This document shows positions 52,544 to 61,711 of a stretch of 64,000 nt of DNA, piece after piece. Each line of letters begins with the position of its first letter. The stretch's first letter is position 1. The stretch spans positions 1-64,000 of the forward strand of contig NZ_MLBG01000009.1 in the NCBI RefSeq assembly GCF_001936595.1, written 5' to 3'. Under the pieces are notes generated by a model that had not been told where the DNA came from, searched no databases, and saw only the letters and a list, made by a program, of their open reading frames with translations. Origin of the DNA: Desulfovibrio sp. DV. Its GTDB lineage: Bacteria > Desulfobacterota > Desulfovibrionia > Desulfovibrionales > Desulfovibrionaceae. A program made the translations under genes and the position numbers.

Positions 52544-53656
52544 TCAGCTTCCTTTGACGCAGATTGTATAGACCATGACACGACCATAATCAGAAGCAGG
52601 GTTGACCCAGCCCAAGGTGTCGTCTGTGGTCAACAGCCGCAGATGCACCTGCCATTGCCTATCGTTGCGGCTGACCGCCCAGGCTTGAAACGAGGTAATA
52701 GGAGGAGCCTGTGCGCCGGCAGCGACGATGGTTGGAGCCACGAAAATTTGTGGGGTGGTATCGGTGCCAAGCGGGCAGGCCGGTTTATTGATAAGGTCCC
52801 CGTCCTTGGCCAAGGTGGCGTTTTTAAAAAGTGTGCTGTTTCCTGTGTCGGCCAGGATTTCCATGTTGCTGTTCCGGCAAATGTAAAGTCCCTGGGCCGC
52901 ATCGAAAAAGACCTTGCCTTCCGCAGAGGAATCACAGGTTTCACTGCCAAAGGTTCGTTCCGTAAATTGGACCTCATAAAGATTTCGGATCGCGTGATCC
53001 GTCATATCCAGTTCGGTTTGCATCTGATTAAGTTCCGGGTGGCCCGGGACGGACACCCGGTAGAGAAAATCCTGGCCGAGGCTGGAGCTGTCGAACGTGC
53101 TCAGCGCCCCAAGGTGGCCAGGGCCTGGGGATGTGATCCCGACGCTGGCCAGGTTGAGAGTCCACCCGCCGAAAGCTCCGCGTAGCGAACTCGACGGCTG
53201 GTCCGGAATATCCCCAGTGGGAATGAATCCGCCGGCTCCACCTGCCATCGCAGCCGCTGAGGGGACGACCGCAGTAGCGAACCGGACATCCTTGGCTTCC
53301 TGTCCGCGCCCACCCGTAGTCAGCACCACCGCCTGCAACGTGTTCGCTTCGGGTTGCCTGAAATATATTTGATACGTCTGGCCCCAGACGTTGTGTCCCT
53401 GAAAGCCGGCCGCCAAAAAGCCTTCCGTGACCAGCGGAGCGGTGCCGATCATTGGTCCGCTATTGGCCGAGGCCTGCGTCACCAAGTCGGTCTGGTGCTT
53501 GCGAACATAGGCGGAAGCTGCCTTCGTCACCGCAGAGAGCTGGTCAGCGGCTTGCCGTTTTTCGAGTTCATTTGAGCCCAACGTCCACAAGTTCAAAAGA
53601 AGCGGAATCATGATGAAAAGGACCAGCAGCGCGCCAATAGTTTCAACTAGTTTCAT
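52544..53656 (-). CDS. pilV: PilV-like minor pilin/tip adhesin, apparently leaderless
   Basis: 370 residues beginning MKLVETIGALLVLFIMIPLLL, a type IV pilin helix with Glu at position 5 counted from Met1. GGAG lies directly before the ATG, so no room exists for a prepilin leader. The rest is a large beta-rich body with one Cys pair region (ETCDSSAEGKVFFDAAQGLYICRN). In IncI plasmids PilV sits at the tip of the thin pilus and selects recipients. No shufflon repeats or Rci recombinase are seen nearby. Confidence 0.82.
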   Translation of the reverse strand: MKLVETIGALLVLFIMIPLLLNLWTLGSNELEKRQAADQLSAVTKAASAYVRKHQTDLVTQASANSGPMIGTAPLVTEGFLAAGFQGHNVWGQTYQIYFRQPEANTLQAVVLTTGGRGQEAKDVRFATAVVPSAAAMAGGAGGFIPTGDIPDQPSSSLRGAFGGWTLNLASVGITSPGPGHLGALSTFDSSSLGQDFLYRVSVPGHPELNQMQTELDMTDHAIRNLYEVQFTERTFGSETCDSSAEGKVFFDAAQGLYICRNSNMEILADTGNSTLFKNATLAKDGDLINKPACPLGTDTTPQIFVAPTIVAAGAQAPPITSFQAWAVSRNDRQWQVHLRLLTTDDTLGWVNPASDYGRVMVYTICVKGS

Positions 53657-53660
53657 GCGA

Positions 53661-54089
53661 TTACTCCACGCTGACCACGCTTACGATGTCGCCCTCGGAG
53701 ACGAAGGCCGGGACCGGCGTAACGCCGCCGTAGCTGGGGAGGAGCTGGCCAGCAGCCGCGCGGCCGATGGCGTAGCTCCCCCAATATAAATCCCGGACGA
53801 GCGCTATCTCTTCGGGCGAGGCTTCCCCCCAGACATAGAGGCAACCCGCCTCGATGCGGGCGTGCCACGGGCGCAGCATCACCCAACCTGTCGGCAGGCC
53901 CAGGGATGCTGTCGCAATATCTCCAGGCGTTTTGTGGCCGTTGAAAACATACCGATGCACTTCATTCCGGTAGATCGCGAAGTTAGCGGCTATTGACTCT
54001 GCTCGGTGGGTGTCTTGTGAATCCATGCTTCCAAAACGAAACATAGCCAAAACACCTAAAACAAACATGAGGACAGCCAATGCTTTCAT
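53661..54089 (-). CDS. pilM: PilM-like pilus biogenesis protein
   Basis: 142 residues: a single N-terminal transmembrane segment (ALAVLMFVLGVLAMF) then a periplasmic domain (AANFAIYRNEVHRYV, GLPTGWVMLRPWHARIEAGCLYVWGE). Length, topology and position match the short PilM of IncI-type pili, not the ATPase-like PilM of type IVa systems. It overlaps the upstream ATPase gene (ATGA) and precedes pilV. Confidence 0.75.
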   Translation of the reverse strand: MKALAVLMFVLGVLAMFRFGSMDSQDTHRAESIAANFAIYRNEVHRYVFNGHKTPGDIATASLGLPTGWVMLRPWHARIEAGCLYVWGEASPEEIALVRDLYWGSYAIGRAAAGQLLPSYGGVTPVPAFVSEGDIVSVVSVE

Positions 54090-55111
54090 ATCGCTTTGAG
54101 TCCATGGTCTGCTATGCGGTTACGCAAATCTCTCATGTCATCACCAAGCGATTGTAGTTGCCGCTCACGTAATTTCGCTCGAATGCCTTTCACGCGCATC
54201 GCGTTTTCTGGATTGGAAGCAGTAAACGGGAGCAACAGATATTGAGGACACTTCTGCCACTTTGGCTCGCTTTCCAAATCCTGCAACAGAATGGCAAGGA
54301 GGGAATTGGCAAGATTCTCGCAGGCGTTCGCTCCATCGAGTTCCTGCGCCCAATTAATGAGTCGCTCCAAGGCTGCGAGCACATCGAAGCCATGGATGGT
54401 GGCCACCACCAGTTGTTGTCTGGAGCCCAGGGCCACGCGCAGGGCTTCCAACGCCGCGAACTTGGTGTGAATCTCTCCGATGAAGATGACGTTGGGCGAG
54501 GCGTACAGGTGCGCCCGTTCGATTTGCATGGGGAGCTCATGCTCCCCTTGAATCTCCGTCTGAAAGCAGTGGCCGTGCTCTCCCCAACTACCGCCGAGGG
54601 GCAATTCCGCCGGGTTCTCAAACGTCACGGCGTGCCCGCCATGTTGCTGTAGCCGGCTGGCCACCAAAGCACTGGCCGTCGTTGTCTTTCCCGAGGCCTG
54701 CGCGCCGGCCACCAAAACGAGGCCTTGCCGTTGCTCCGCGAGGAGTAGCCATTCGCTGAGATACGGCGGCAGCCCCAATTTCGAGAGCTGAGGCACCTCT
54801 GATGGCAGCCGACGCATGAACCATGTCTGGCCGGCATCGACATCCTGGATTTCGGCCACCCGGTAATACACTCCGTTATGGGAATACCGGATCGTTCGGG
54901 GCTCCACGCGGAGCCCCGTGGCCGGGTCCGTCTGGCGTCTGGCCAAGACGGCATCGATCAGTTTCTTGGGCAGCTCCTTCACCTCGTCCGCGCAATCCGG
55001 CGGGACGGGGATGAGCTGCTGTCCTGACTCGGGGCAGCCTTTGAGCCGCGCAGACCCGTCCGGCAAGATGATCAGGTCTGAAAAGAACAGTTCCGCCAAC
55101 GACACGGTCAT
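54086..55111 (-). CDS. PilT-like AAA+ motor ATPase
   Basis: 341 residues. Walker A is GAQASGKTTT; a second acidic motif lies in VIFIGEIHTKFAALEALRVAL, followed by a His box VVATIHGFD. The N-terminal part is the PAS-like N2 fold (IRYSHNGVYYRVAEIQDVDAGQTWFMRRL). It is shorter than the assembly ATPase and resembles retraction or TraJ-type motors of thin pili. The ATG at 55111 overlaps the pilS stop (ATGA). Confidence 0.85.
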   Translation of the reverse strand: MTVSLAELFFSDLIILPDGSARLKGCPESGQQLIPVPPDCADEVKELPKKLIDAVLARRQTDPATGLRVEPRTIRYSHNGVYYRVAEIQDVDAGQTWFMRRLPSEVPQLSKLGLPPYLSEWLLLAEQRQGLVLVAGAQASGKTTTASALVASRLQQHGGHAVTFENPAELPLGGSWGEHGHCFQTEIQGEHELPMQIERAHLYASPNVIFIGEIHTKFAALEALRVALGSRQQLVVATIHGFDVLAALERLINWAQELDGANACENLANSLLAILLQDLESEPKWQKCPQYLLLPFTASNPENAMRVKGIRAKLRERQLQSLGDDMRDLRNRIADHGLKAI

Positions 55112-55587
55112 CTCGCCGTAAAGATGATGTTGTTGGTGTCGTTGCAATAGGACACGATATCCGTGACAATAGACTCCGAGAGCCGATCCACGGCATGGCC
55201 GTTCACATCAACGGCAAGCCAAGCATCCGTCTGGAATTTTGCCAGCTTAGTGCACTCTTCCTGGGGAATGGTTGTGAGTTCGATGGAAAACGCCGCATCC
55301 GCAGTCACCGGGGCCAAGGTAATATCGCCACCAAAGGCATTTTTGAGCACTTCGCCCTTAATAAATGATTTGGGCACCACCCCGGCTTTCAGAGCCAACG
55401 CGTTGTCCAGGCCAGTGTAATCTGCCGAACCGGAGAACATATGCTGCACCTGCATACGCAGGGTGACGAGATTTTGTTCTGTCTCACCCAGCTTGGACGA
55501 GGAAAATGCTCCGCTGAGACCCAAGGCGGCCCCGGCTAAGACAATCAACCCAACTAAAATAGCGCCAAGAGTTTCAAGAAGCGTCAT
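55108..55587 (-). CDS. pilS: PilS major type IVb pilin, apparently leaderless
   Basis: 159 residues beginning MTLLETLGAILVGLIVLAGAALGL, the pilin helix with Glu5 counted from Met1. GGAGG lies directly upstream, so the usual leader and Gly cleavage site are absent. The globular part has two Cys (IPQEECTKLAK, VSYCNDTNN) near the end, a probable disulfide as in other type IVb pilins. It lies between the membrane protein PilR and the PilT-like ATPase. Confidence 0.85.
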   Translation of the reverse strand: MTLLETLGAILVGLIVLAGAALGLSGAFSSSKLGETEQNLVTLRMQVQHMFSGSADYTGLDNALALKAGVVPKSFIKGEVLKNAFGGDITLAPVTADAAFSIELTTIPQEECTKLAKFQTDAWLAVDVNGHAVDRLSESIVTDIVSYCNDTNNIIFTAR

Positions 55588-55588
55588 C

Positions 55589-56656
55589 CTAGTATCCTCC
55601 AGATTGTAAGAGTTGAGATTGCAAGGAACCTATCGCCATTGCCAAAATGCAAATCAAAACTGTAATCAGGACAATTCCAACCAAATTCATTATCCTGGAT
55701 TGCTGCTTCACCAACTCCACGCCTTCATGCATCCATTCTGTTGCTAATTCGTGCATCTGACGGTGAAATCCCGGAAGAACGGCATAAACACGCAAGTCAT
55801 CAATAAGCTCTTGATCTGGAAAATTCATTCGGCAATCATACATCGAATCGCCAAGGTTTTTTCCATGACCGTTTTCAATGGAGATTGCTAAAATGCGTTC
55901 TCGCAAATAAGGGCTTACTGTCTCAGAGTTGATCATTGATTCCAGAATATGCGAGAGCTGTACGCCAGAATGCATCAATGTGGACAGTGTGTAGAGCCAG
56001 ACCGAGCCCACCGTCAGGCGGTATATTGACCACGGAGGCAAGCTTTCCACATAGAGACGTAACCGACCTGTCCAGATTGGTAGAGTCAGCAGCGCCGTAG
56101 CAATGAGGCCGAGAATAACAAGCAATGTGACCGCACCGGCAAACGAAGCCACAAATGAGGTCATCTTGTAGAATGCCGCCGCCGCGCCATGCCATTTGGC
56201 GGGATCGGAAAGCATGGCGAACTTCGGCATCACCATGACGGAGACGACACCCAAAAGCAGGATACAAATACCAAAGAGAAACACGGGATAAGCCAACGCG
56301 CTCACCACGGCCCCAAGGATCTTCTGACGGGCAGCCAGCAGGCCGGCCGCCAGCTCCAGCCCTTCAGGAAATCGACCCGAGCGCTGACCACTGGAGATGA
56401 GCATGACCTCTTCCGGAGTGACGAAGTCGCTCAGGCTCGCTCCCAAATTGTGTCCCAAACCCAAGTGCTCCAGCACTCGGGCGAACACCAATGCCGCAGG
56501 GGATCGACGACTTGTCGCCCGGAGTTGCATCTGGCGCAGACTTTGGTCCAAGCTCATGCCATGTCGGGCCTGGGCTGCCAGCTTTTTCCAGGTCCGTTGC
56601 CGTACCGAACTGCTGAATGCCAGGCGCGCCAGGAGTTCTGCCAAGTACTCGCGCAT
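55589..56656 (-). CDS. pilR: PilR inner-membrane platform protein (GspF/PilC family)
   Basis: 355 residues. It has two GspF domains with three main transmembrane helices (about 128-150, 165-195 and 325-345). Typical text includes ISSGQRSGRFPEGLELAAGLLAARQKILGAVVSALAYP and TLMHSGVQLSHILE. It anchors the pilus motor. It overlaps the end of pilQ by one base and is followed by pilS after one base. Confidence 0.9.
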   Translation of the reverse strand: MREYLAELLARLAFSSSVRQRTWKKLAAQARHGMSLDQSLRQMQLRATSRRSPAALVFARVLEHLGLGHNLGASLSDFVTPEEVMLISSGQRSGRFPEGLELAAGLLAARQKILGAVVSALAYPVFLFGICILLLGVVSVMVMPKFAMLSDPAKWHGAAAAFYKMTSFVASFAGAVTLLVILGLIATALLTLPIWTGRLRLYVESLPPWSIYRLTVGSVWLYTLSTLMHSGVQLSHILESMINSETVSPYLRERILAISIENGHGKNLGDSMYDCRMNFPDQELIDDLRVYAVLPGFHRQMHELATEWMHEGVELVKQQSRIMNLVGIVLITVLICILAMAIGSLQSQLLQSGGY

Positions 56657-58191
56657 CAGCGTCCACCGGACACGAAAACTTGGTTGAAGTTGAGAGGAAC
56701 ACCAAGCCGCTCCTCCGCGAGGTAAGGATCGACATGGCCCTCTTTGATGAGTTCCACGGCGTGGTCGACGTAGCTGCGTCCCCCTTTTTCCTTGATCCAG
56801 TATTCGTGGGCACGTGGAATATTGCCTTCGCGCAAAAACCCGAGCATTTCCTGGTCAGTGGCCACGATCTCGGCCGCGACGGTCTGCCCGATCAGCCCTC
56901 GCTTTCGGCATTTCTCACAGCCGTTGCCCCGGACGTACACGGATTCCCGGTCATCCAGGACTCGCCGTAACCGGCTGGCAACATCTTCGGGCAAATGCTG
57001 TTGACGCTTCTCGGGTTTGAGGTCCATCAGCCGGATTTTACAACTCGGGCACAGCATGGGCAGTAACCGCTGGTATTCGAGCCCGGCCAAGACGTTATGA
57101 TCGCAAATCTGTTCCAGTGGATTACGATAGTGGGTGGCCAGGATGCTGACCAAGCGAGCGATGATGCCCATGGCGTTGTTCGCATGGATCGTGGCCCAGA
57201 CCGAATGCCCGGTCAGCGCCGCGTCGATGGCAGCGACAGCGGCCTCGACGTACCTGATCTCGCCGATCATGAGCACGTCCGGATCGCTTCTCATGGCCCC
57301 TGCGATGGCGTCACAATACGCACCGGACCGGGTGCTTCTGTCGTTGCTGGAGATAAGGACTTGACGCACCCCCTTGAGAGGATATTCTGGTGGGTCTTCG
57401 ATGCTGAAATAGGCCTTCTCGGGATTGCGCTCCGTCATGGACTCCATGACATGCTTCAAAAAAGTGGATTTTCCGTGCCCCGTGGGGCCTGAAATGATCG
57501 TCAGGCCGGTGCGCCGGGTGAGAAATTGAGCCGTGTCGCATTGGTTCGGCGTGAAGCCAAGCACCGCCATGCGCTCCTGCAAAGAGCCTTTGGCGGACGT
57601 CGCATCATAGAGAAGCCGCAGGGACATGGAGGTGCCCACGCCGGACTGCGCCTGGGCGCACTCAATGGGCTCCGAGTGCACACGCACGGAATGCACGTTG
57701 GGCGGCAGGTAATTCCGTTGAGCGATCCGCCCATCCTGCCGTTCGGTCGGCGAAAAGCAGGTGTCAGCCGACTGGGAAAGTTTTTGGTAAATGCAGGCGA
57801 TCAGGCGCTGACCCAACTCGGCATTGAGCTGCGTGTGGTCCGTCAGCATCCCCAGGCAGCGAAATCTAATAATGGTATAAAGGCCGGAATCCATGAGATG
57901 GATGTCTGACGCTCCTGTATCAAAAGCATCCTTGATGAGGTCGATGGCGTACTGCTGCACCTCATTTTCCGCATGGCCCGTCCTGGCAGCCTGACTGGCA
58001 AAGGTGCTGTCGAATTCTTCCGGCTTGTGAAACTCATAGGTTAAGATGCCGCGACGCCGTAAACTGCCGTAGAAATCAACAATCTGAAGATTATTTTTAA
58101 GTTCCGCCGAGATATGGAGAACACCATTGACGAGCGCCACGCGGCCTCGCAAGGCCGCTGGAATGTTGTCAATAACGCTAACTTGTTCCAT
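56656..58191 (-). CDS. pilQ: PilQ assembly ATPase (GspE/PulE family)
   Basis: 511 residues. Walker A ISGPTGHGKST, Asp box YFSIEDPPEYPL, Walker B DPDVLMIGEIR, His box WATIHANNAMG, and a zinc-binding CPSCKIRL...CEKCRKRGLIGQTVAAEI as in PilB/GspE. It powers pilus assembly. The ATG at 58191 follows AGG at 7 bases; the open frame before it overlaps pilP. Confidence 0.93.
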   Translation of the reverse strand: MEQVSVIDNIPAALRGRVALVNGVLHISAELKNNLQIVDFYGSLRRRGILTYEFHKPEEFDSTFASQAARTGHAENEVQQYAIDLIKDAFDTGASDIHLMDSGLYTIIRFRCLGMLTDHTQLNAELGQRLIACIYQKLSQSADTCFSPTERQDGRIAQRNYLPPNVHSVRVHSEPIECAQAQSGVGTSMSLRLLYDATSAKGSLQERMAVLGFTPNQCDTAQFLTRRTGLTIISGPTGHGKSTFLKHVMESMTERNPEKAYFSIEDPPEYPLKGVRQVLISSNDRSTRSGAYCDAIAGAMRSDPDVLMIGEIRYVEAAVAAIDAALTGHSVWATIHANNAMGIIARLVSILATHYRNPLEQICDHNVLAGLEYQRLLPMLCPSCKIRLMDLKPEKRQQHLPEDVASRLRRVLDDRESVYVRGNGCEKCRKRGLIGQTVAAEIVATDQEMLGFLREGNIPRAHEYWIKEKGGRSYVDHAVELIKEGHVDPYLAEERLGVPLNFNQVFVSGGR

Positions 58192-58198
58192 AAAGGAC

Positions 58199-58846
58199 CT
58201 ACTCAAAAGCCAGTGTAGTTGATGAATTACCGCGCCGGACCAACACACCGGTGCGATTGACAGCGGTGATGACACCACCGCCGAACTTGTCACCGGGGCG
58301 CACAGTCACGAGACTGCCAGAGCTGGACCGGATCGTGGCGCTGGCGTGGCCGTCCACCCCCTGGATGGAGATGACAACCGGGGAAGCCTCTTTCGGCTTA
58401 ACCACCGGTTTGGGAGGTTCAGGCAAAATCACCTGGGGCTGAGGCGCGGGTGTGATTTTTTTGGAAGTCAGCTTTTCCTTTTCCTGCTCAATCGCGACCA
58501 TCACCTTCATTTCTTCGAGATCGGCCCGCAGTTCGGTCATGCGTCCCAAATTCCCGGATTGTGGTACGGTGATGGCACCTGCTTCCTTGACGGCAACAGG
58601 CTGCATTTCGATGCCTGAGGCCTCGCCCTCCTTGCTCTCCTTGGGCGCTGAAGCCGGCACCGCACCGGCTCGCGAGGCAACTTCCTTTGTTTGGATTTTT
58701 GCCGGGGTTTTAGGGGCAGAAGCAGGGGGGGAAGGAAGCTGAGGTTCCTGCCAACTCCGAATTATCAAGACGCCAACAAACACCAGGACCACAGTCGCCG
58801 TAACGCACCCAACTATCCAAAGTTTTCGACTACTTTGCTGCGACAT
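58199..58846 (-). CDS. pilP: PilP pilus biogenesis protein
   Basis: 215 residues. One transmembrane helix (LWIVGCVTATVVLVFVGVLII), a Pro/Ala-rich linker, a coiled stretch (LRADLEEMKVMVAIEQEKEKL) and a C-terminal small beta domain (SIQGVDGHASATIRSSSGSLVTVRPGDKFGGGVITAV), as in PilP/GspC homology-region proteins that touch the secretin. AAGGGG lies 7 bases before the ATG at 58846. The start lies inside the apparent tail of PilO. Confidence 0.88.
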   Translation of the reverse strand: MSQQSSRKLWIVGCVTATVVLVFVGVLIIRSWQEPQLPSPPASAPKTPAKIQTKEVASRAGAVPASAPKESKEGEASGIEMQPVAVKEAGAITVPQSGNLGRMTELRADLEEMKVMVAIEQEKEKLTSKKITPAPQPQVILPEPPKPVVKPKEASPVVISIQGVDGHASATIRSSSGSLVTVRPGDKFGGGVITAVNRTGVLVRRGNSSTTLAFE

Positions 58847-59025
58847 AAACAGCCCCTTTGATGACCCAGACGTTTTTTTCAAACGCAATTGATTCGAGCA
58901 TGATGCCAGGGATGCAGGAAAATACTTTTGGCAGTGCCGCATCTTCGAGCATTGCAGACGGAATCTCACTCACCTCCCACTGGCCACGCATCCAGGGGGC
59001 AGTAATTTCAACATTATCAACACGC
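58830..59025 (-). other. Out-of-frame C-terminal tail of PilO
   Basis: After an A6 tract (59026-59031 on the plus strand as T6) the -1 frame continues RVDNVEITAPWMRGQWEV, SEIPSAMLEDAALPKVF, SCIPGIMLESIAFEKN and VWVIKGAVYVAAK, stopping at 58830-58832. The pattern PG-L-S-I-W-I-G-VY is usual at the end of PilO-type proteins, so the true PilO end appears to lie in this frame. A GTG at 58973 could alternatively start a separate 47-residue peptide. Confidence 0.65.
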
Positions 59026-60085
59026 TTTTTTCTGGATTATTGTACGTGAGCCGCAGATGGGCACCCATGAGTTGCGTACCTTGGTACAACAGGCGGGTGC
59101 ATTCCTCTCGTGGAAGCAACGACTCAACAGGGCGCATCACACGGTGCCCGGAGACCGGGAGGCGAGAAATCGCCTTGTGCGGGGACTCAATTCGAGCTGA
59201 AAGTGGCAAATGCACGTAATCAGCGCCGGGCCTGTGCCCCCAGGTGACAACCACCCCCAGCCCGTCAAAGACCGCGCGTTCCAGGACCCACCCCGAGGCA
59301 GCCATGGGCAATCTCAACAGGGCCGCAACGCCACGCGAAACAAGTTCATCAACGGCCGGGGCCGTGATCCATGGCTGCTGGAAATAACGTTCCGGATGCG
59401 CCAAAAGCTCCTGTTTATGCTGTTCCGTGTTGGCCATGGCGATCCGGGCAGCCTCCATGGCCCGTTTGCCCGCCTGATGATCCAGGAATTTTTTGAACCC
59501 GTAGCCGCCCAGCAGCAGCACTGCCGCCACACCGCACATGGCCGCCAGCTTGCGCCGTTGCCCCGGCAGCGGTTGTAGGGGCTGCAAATAACCGTTGCGG
59601 CCCCGGAAACGGCTGAACGGCCCCGCGCTGATAAGAGGCGTGAGCCAATGAAGGCTTTCGTCCACGGTCTCGCAGGAAACCGTTTCTGCGAAATCGCTGT
59701 CGAGCAGCCCTTTGAGCGACTGAATCCATTCATTGGCCTCAATGCGGGTCGGGAAGACCTGGTCACCCATGCCCACGATCAGCGACTGGGATGTGGCGAA
59801 CACCCACCAGAACTCACCATCCTGATCCGCAAGACAAAAAAGGCCCAGAAAAGACGGTGAGGTAATGCGTACCGCAGCCGCCAAGGCGCGAACCCCAAGC
59901 CAGTCGCGCACTGATCCGCCACTGACAGCGAACCCGTACTGGCGCTGGCGGTAAGCAACCATGTCCAGAGCATGGTCGAGCTTCCCTGCCTCTCGCCGCA
60001 GGTCGGGCTCGCTCTGCTTGGCGTTGCTGGTGAACCATTGGAGACCAACAGCCCAATGGCGTTTATTGATGACAACCCGGCGCAT
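58970..60085 (-). CDS. pilO: PilO pilus biogenesis protein, 3' end frame-shifted
   Basis: 371 residues as read. A cytosolic N-terminal part (VVINKRHWAVGLQW...) is followed by one transmembrane helix (LAAMCGVAAVLLLGGYGFKKFL) and a periplasmic part. The last 20 residues (SVLIMLKLLPPGCVASGR) look unlike the family, whereas the -1 frame from an A6 tract at 59026-59031 gives a fitting end, for about 410 residues in all, close to IncI PilO. Its start overlaps the pilN stop by one base. Confidence 0.85.
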   Translation of the reverse strand: MRRVVINKRHWAVGLQWFTSNAKQSEPDLRREAGKLDHALDMVAYRQRQYGFAVSGGSVRDWLGVRALAAAVRITSPSFLGLFCLADQDGEFWWVFATSQSLIVGMGDQVFPTRIEANEWIQSLKGLLDSDFAETVSCETVDESLHWLTPLISAGPFSRFRGRNGYLQPLQPLPGQRRKLAAMCGVAAVLLLGGYGFKKFLDHQAGKRAMEAARIAMANTEQHKQELLAHPERYFQQPWITAPAVDELVSRGVAALLRLPMAASGWVLERAVFDGLGVVVTWGHRPGADYVHLPLSARIESPHKAISRLPVSGHRVMRPVESLLPREECTRLLYQGTQLMGAHLRLTYNNPEKSVLIMLKLLPPGCVASGR

Positions 60086-61710
60086 TACAGTTCCGCCGAT
60101 TCCACTTCGATGGTAATGACCAGCAACGACCGCCCATAATTCCCGGAATGAGAGGTCTTGGTAATTCCCAAAGCATTATCCGTTGTGGTGGATTCTTTTT
60201 CGAATCCGCAGAGAACGAGAGTTTGTCCCATTTTCATGGCTGACCGCTGGGATAACGCTCGCGTTGAAGTCTGAGGCAATTCGACAGTTACGTCTGATGT
60301 CGTCAGTTCTTTCATCTCATCGAGAGCTGAGATATTGATATTGTATTGCAGTATCACGCGGCGTTGATCCAGTATGTGAGGTATAACGGTCATAGCAAAA
60401 CCCGTAGTGACCTCGCCTGGAGTGATTTCCGTTGTCTGACTGTAGTCATTCGTGGACTTGCCCACGCCAGCCAGATAGGCGCGCCGCTCAATGGCTAAGA
60501 CCGGAACGGGCTGGTTGCTCATCACCAGTCCACCGGCAGACGTGACCTGAGTTGCTTTCCCCCATTGGCGGAGGGCTTTGAGAACAGCCGACGAATCCTT
60601 GAGCCGCCCGGAAACAATGGTTGCCGTGGCCGTGTTGATGCTCCCGATCCCGCTTATGCTGCCGGCCGAGAGGGCCACATCGGAAACATTGGCATTTTGG
60701 AAAAGCGTCTGGATGTTGAAGCCGATTTCGGCGTCGTCGGTCAGTTTGAGAGACCAGACCCGGACCGTCAGAGCCACCTGCCGAGACAGGCGGGTATTGA
60801 GCTCGTCTATGTAGGTACCCACCCGCCGAACGCTCTCTGGAATGTCACGGACGGTGATCGTGCCGGCGGCCTGGTTGACGACCACCACACCCTTGGGAGT
60901 GAGCAAGGCCTTCACAGCTTTTTCCGTGTCCGCCCACACGTCGAAAGTCAGGGTGGTCCCCGATGTTTGCGACGTCTGTGCGCTGGTATCCTCCCGGGAA
61001 ACAGGCTGACTCACCAAGGAATTGCTGATGCCGGGCGAACTGTTTTCCTTGGATTTATTAGTCAGCTTGTTTTCATAGGTCACTTTCCCAGGTGCTCCCA
61101 AAATGGTGTAGGTACGCACGAGCATATGAGCGAAGGTGACACTGTTATTGTTCTCATCGAAATCCCACCCGTACCCCGATAGCGCGGCCACCTGATCGAG
61201 CAGGCCACGCAGAGGACCCTCGTAGGAGACATTGAGAACCTTGCCTCCGCCATACCCAGCGACGGAAACGCCACTTCCACCGTTCCCACCTCCCTTCAGC
61301 AGGGCTTCCAGTTCCAGATTCACACCCTGTTCTCCCGATGGGGCAGCAGGGGCTGAAGCCGGGGGAACAGGAGGATGGTCGGTGGATTTCTTGGCCTCAT
61401 CCTGATCCGCTGCGACCTGGACCGACAGCGAGGAAAGCTCACTGATGGCTGCCGCAATGCTGGTCAGGGTACCCTTACGGCGAAGCATCACCCGTTTATT
61501 GAGAATTGGGTTTGAGGCCGTCGAGCGAAGCATCGTAGCCTTCGCCCCCAGATAGGGGGTCTCCACCACTTCCACGGTGCGCGATCGGCTTTGCTCCCGG
61601 AACTGTTCCCCTTGGCGTTCGACGGGGTCCACTTGAGGGGTCGTTTTAGCGCAGCCGCCAACGGTGAGTGCTAAAACGAAAAGAAGAAAAACATATTTCG
61701 TCTTAAACAT
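60085..61710 (-). CDS. pilN: PilN lipoprotein secretin
   Basis: 541 residues. A lipoprotein signal (FLLFVLALTVGGC) is followed by periplasmic domains and a C-terminal secretin core (VALTVRVWSLKLTDDAEIGFNI, TSAGGLVMSNQPVPVLAIERRAYLAGV, GFAMTVIPHILDQRRVILQYNI, RSAMKMGQTLVLCGFEKES). It forms the outer-membrane pore for the pilus. GGAGG lies 6 bases before the ATG at 61710; the pilL stop lies just before. Confidence 0.93.
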   Translation of the reverse strand: MFKTKYVFLLFVLALTVGGCAKTTPQVDPVERQGEQFREQSRSRTVEVVETPYLGAKATMLRSTASNPILNKRVMLRRKGTLTSIAAAISELSSLSVQVAADQDEAKKSTDHPPVPPASAPAAPSGEQGVNLELEALLKGGGNGGSGVSVAGYGGGKVLNVSYEGPLRGLLDQVAALSGYGWDFDENNNSVTFAHMLVRTYTILGAPGKVTYENKLTNKSKENSSPGISNSLVSQPVSREDTSAQTSQTSGTTLTFDVWADTEKAVKALLTPKGVVVVNQAAGTITVRDIPESVRRVGTYIDELNTRLSRQVALTVRVWSLKLTDDAEIGFNIQTLFQNANVSDVALSAGSISGIGSINTATATIVSGRLKDSSAVLKALRQWGKATQVTSAGGLVMSNQPVPVLAIERRAYLAGVGKSTNDYSQTTEITPGEVTTGFAMTVIPHILDQRRVILQYNINISALDEMKELTTSDVTVELPQTSTRALSQRSAMKMGQTLVLCGFEKESTTTDNALGITKTSHSGNYGRSLLVITIEVESAEL

Positions 61711-61711
61711 C

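Noticed and set aside
52544-53656. Shufflon at the pilV end
   Set aside because: No inverted sfx-like repeats, no alternative C-terminal pieces and no Rci recombinase were found near pilV.
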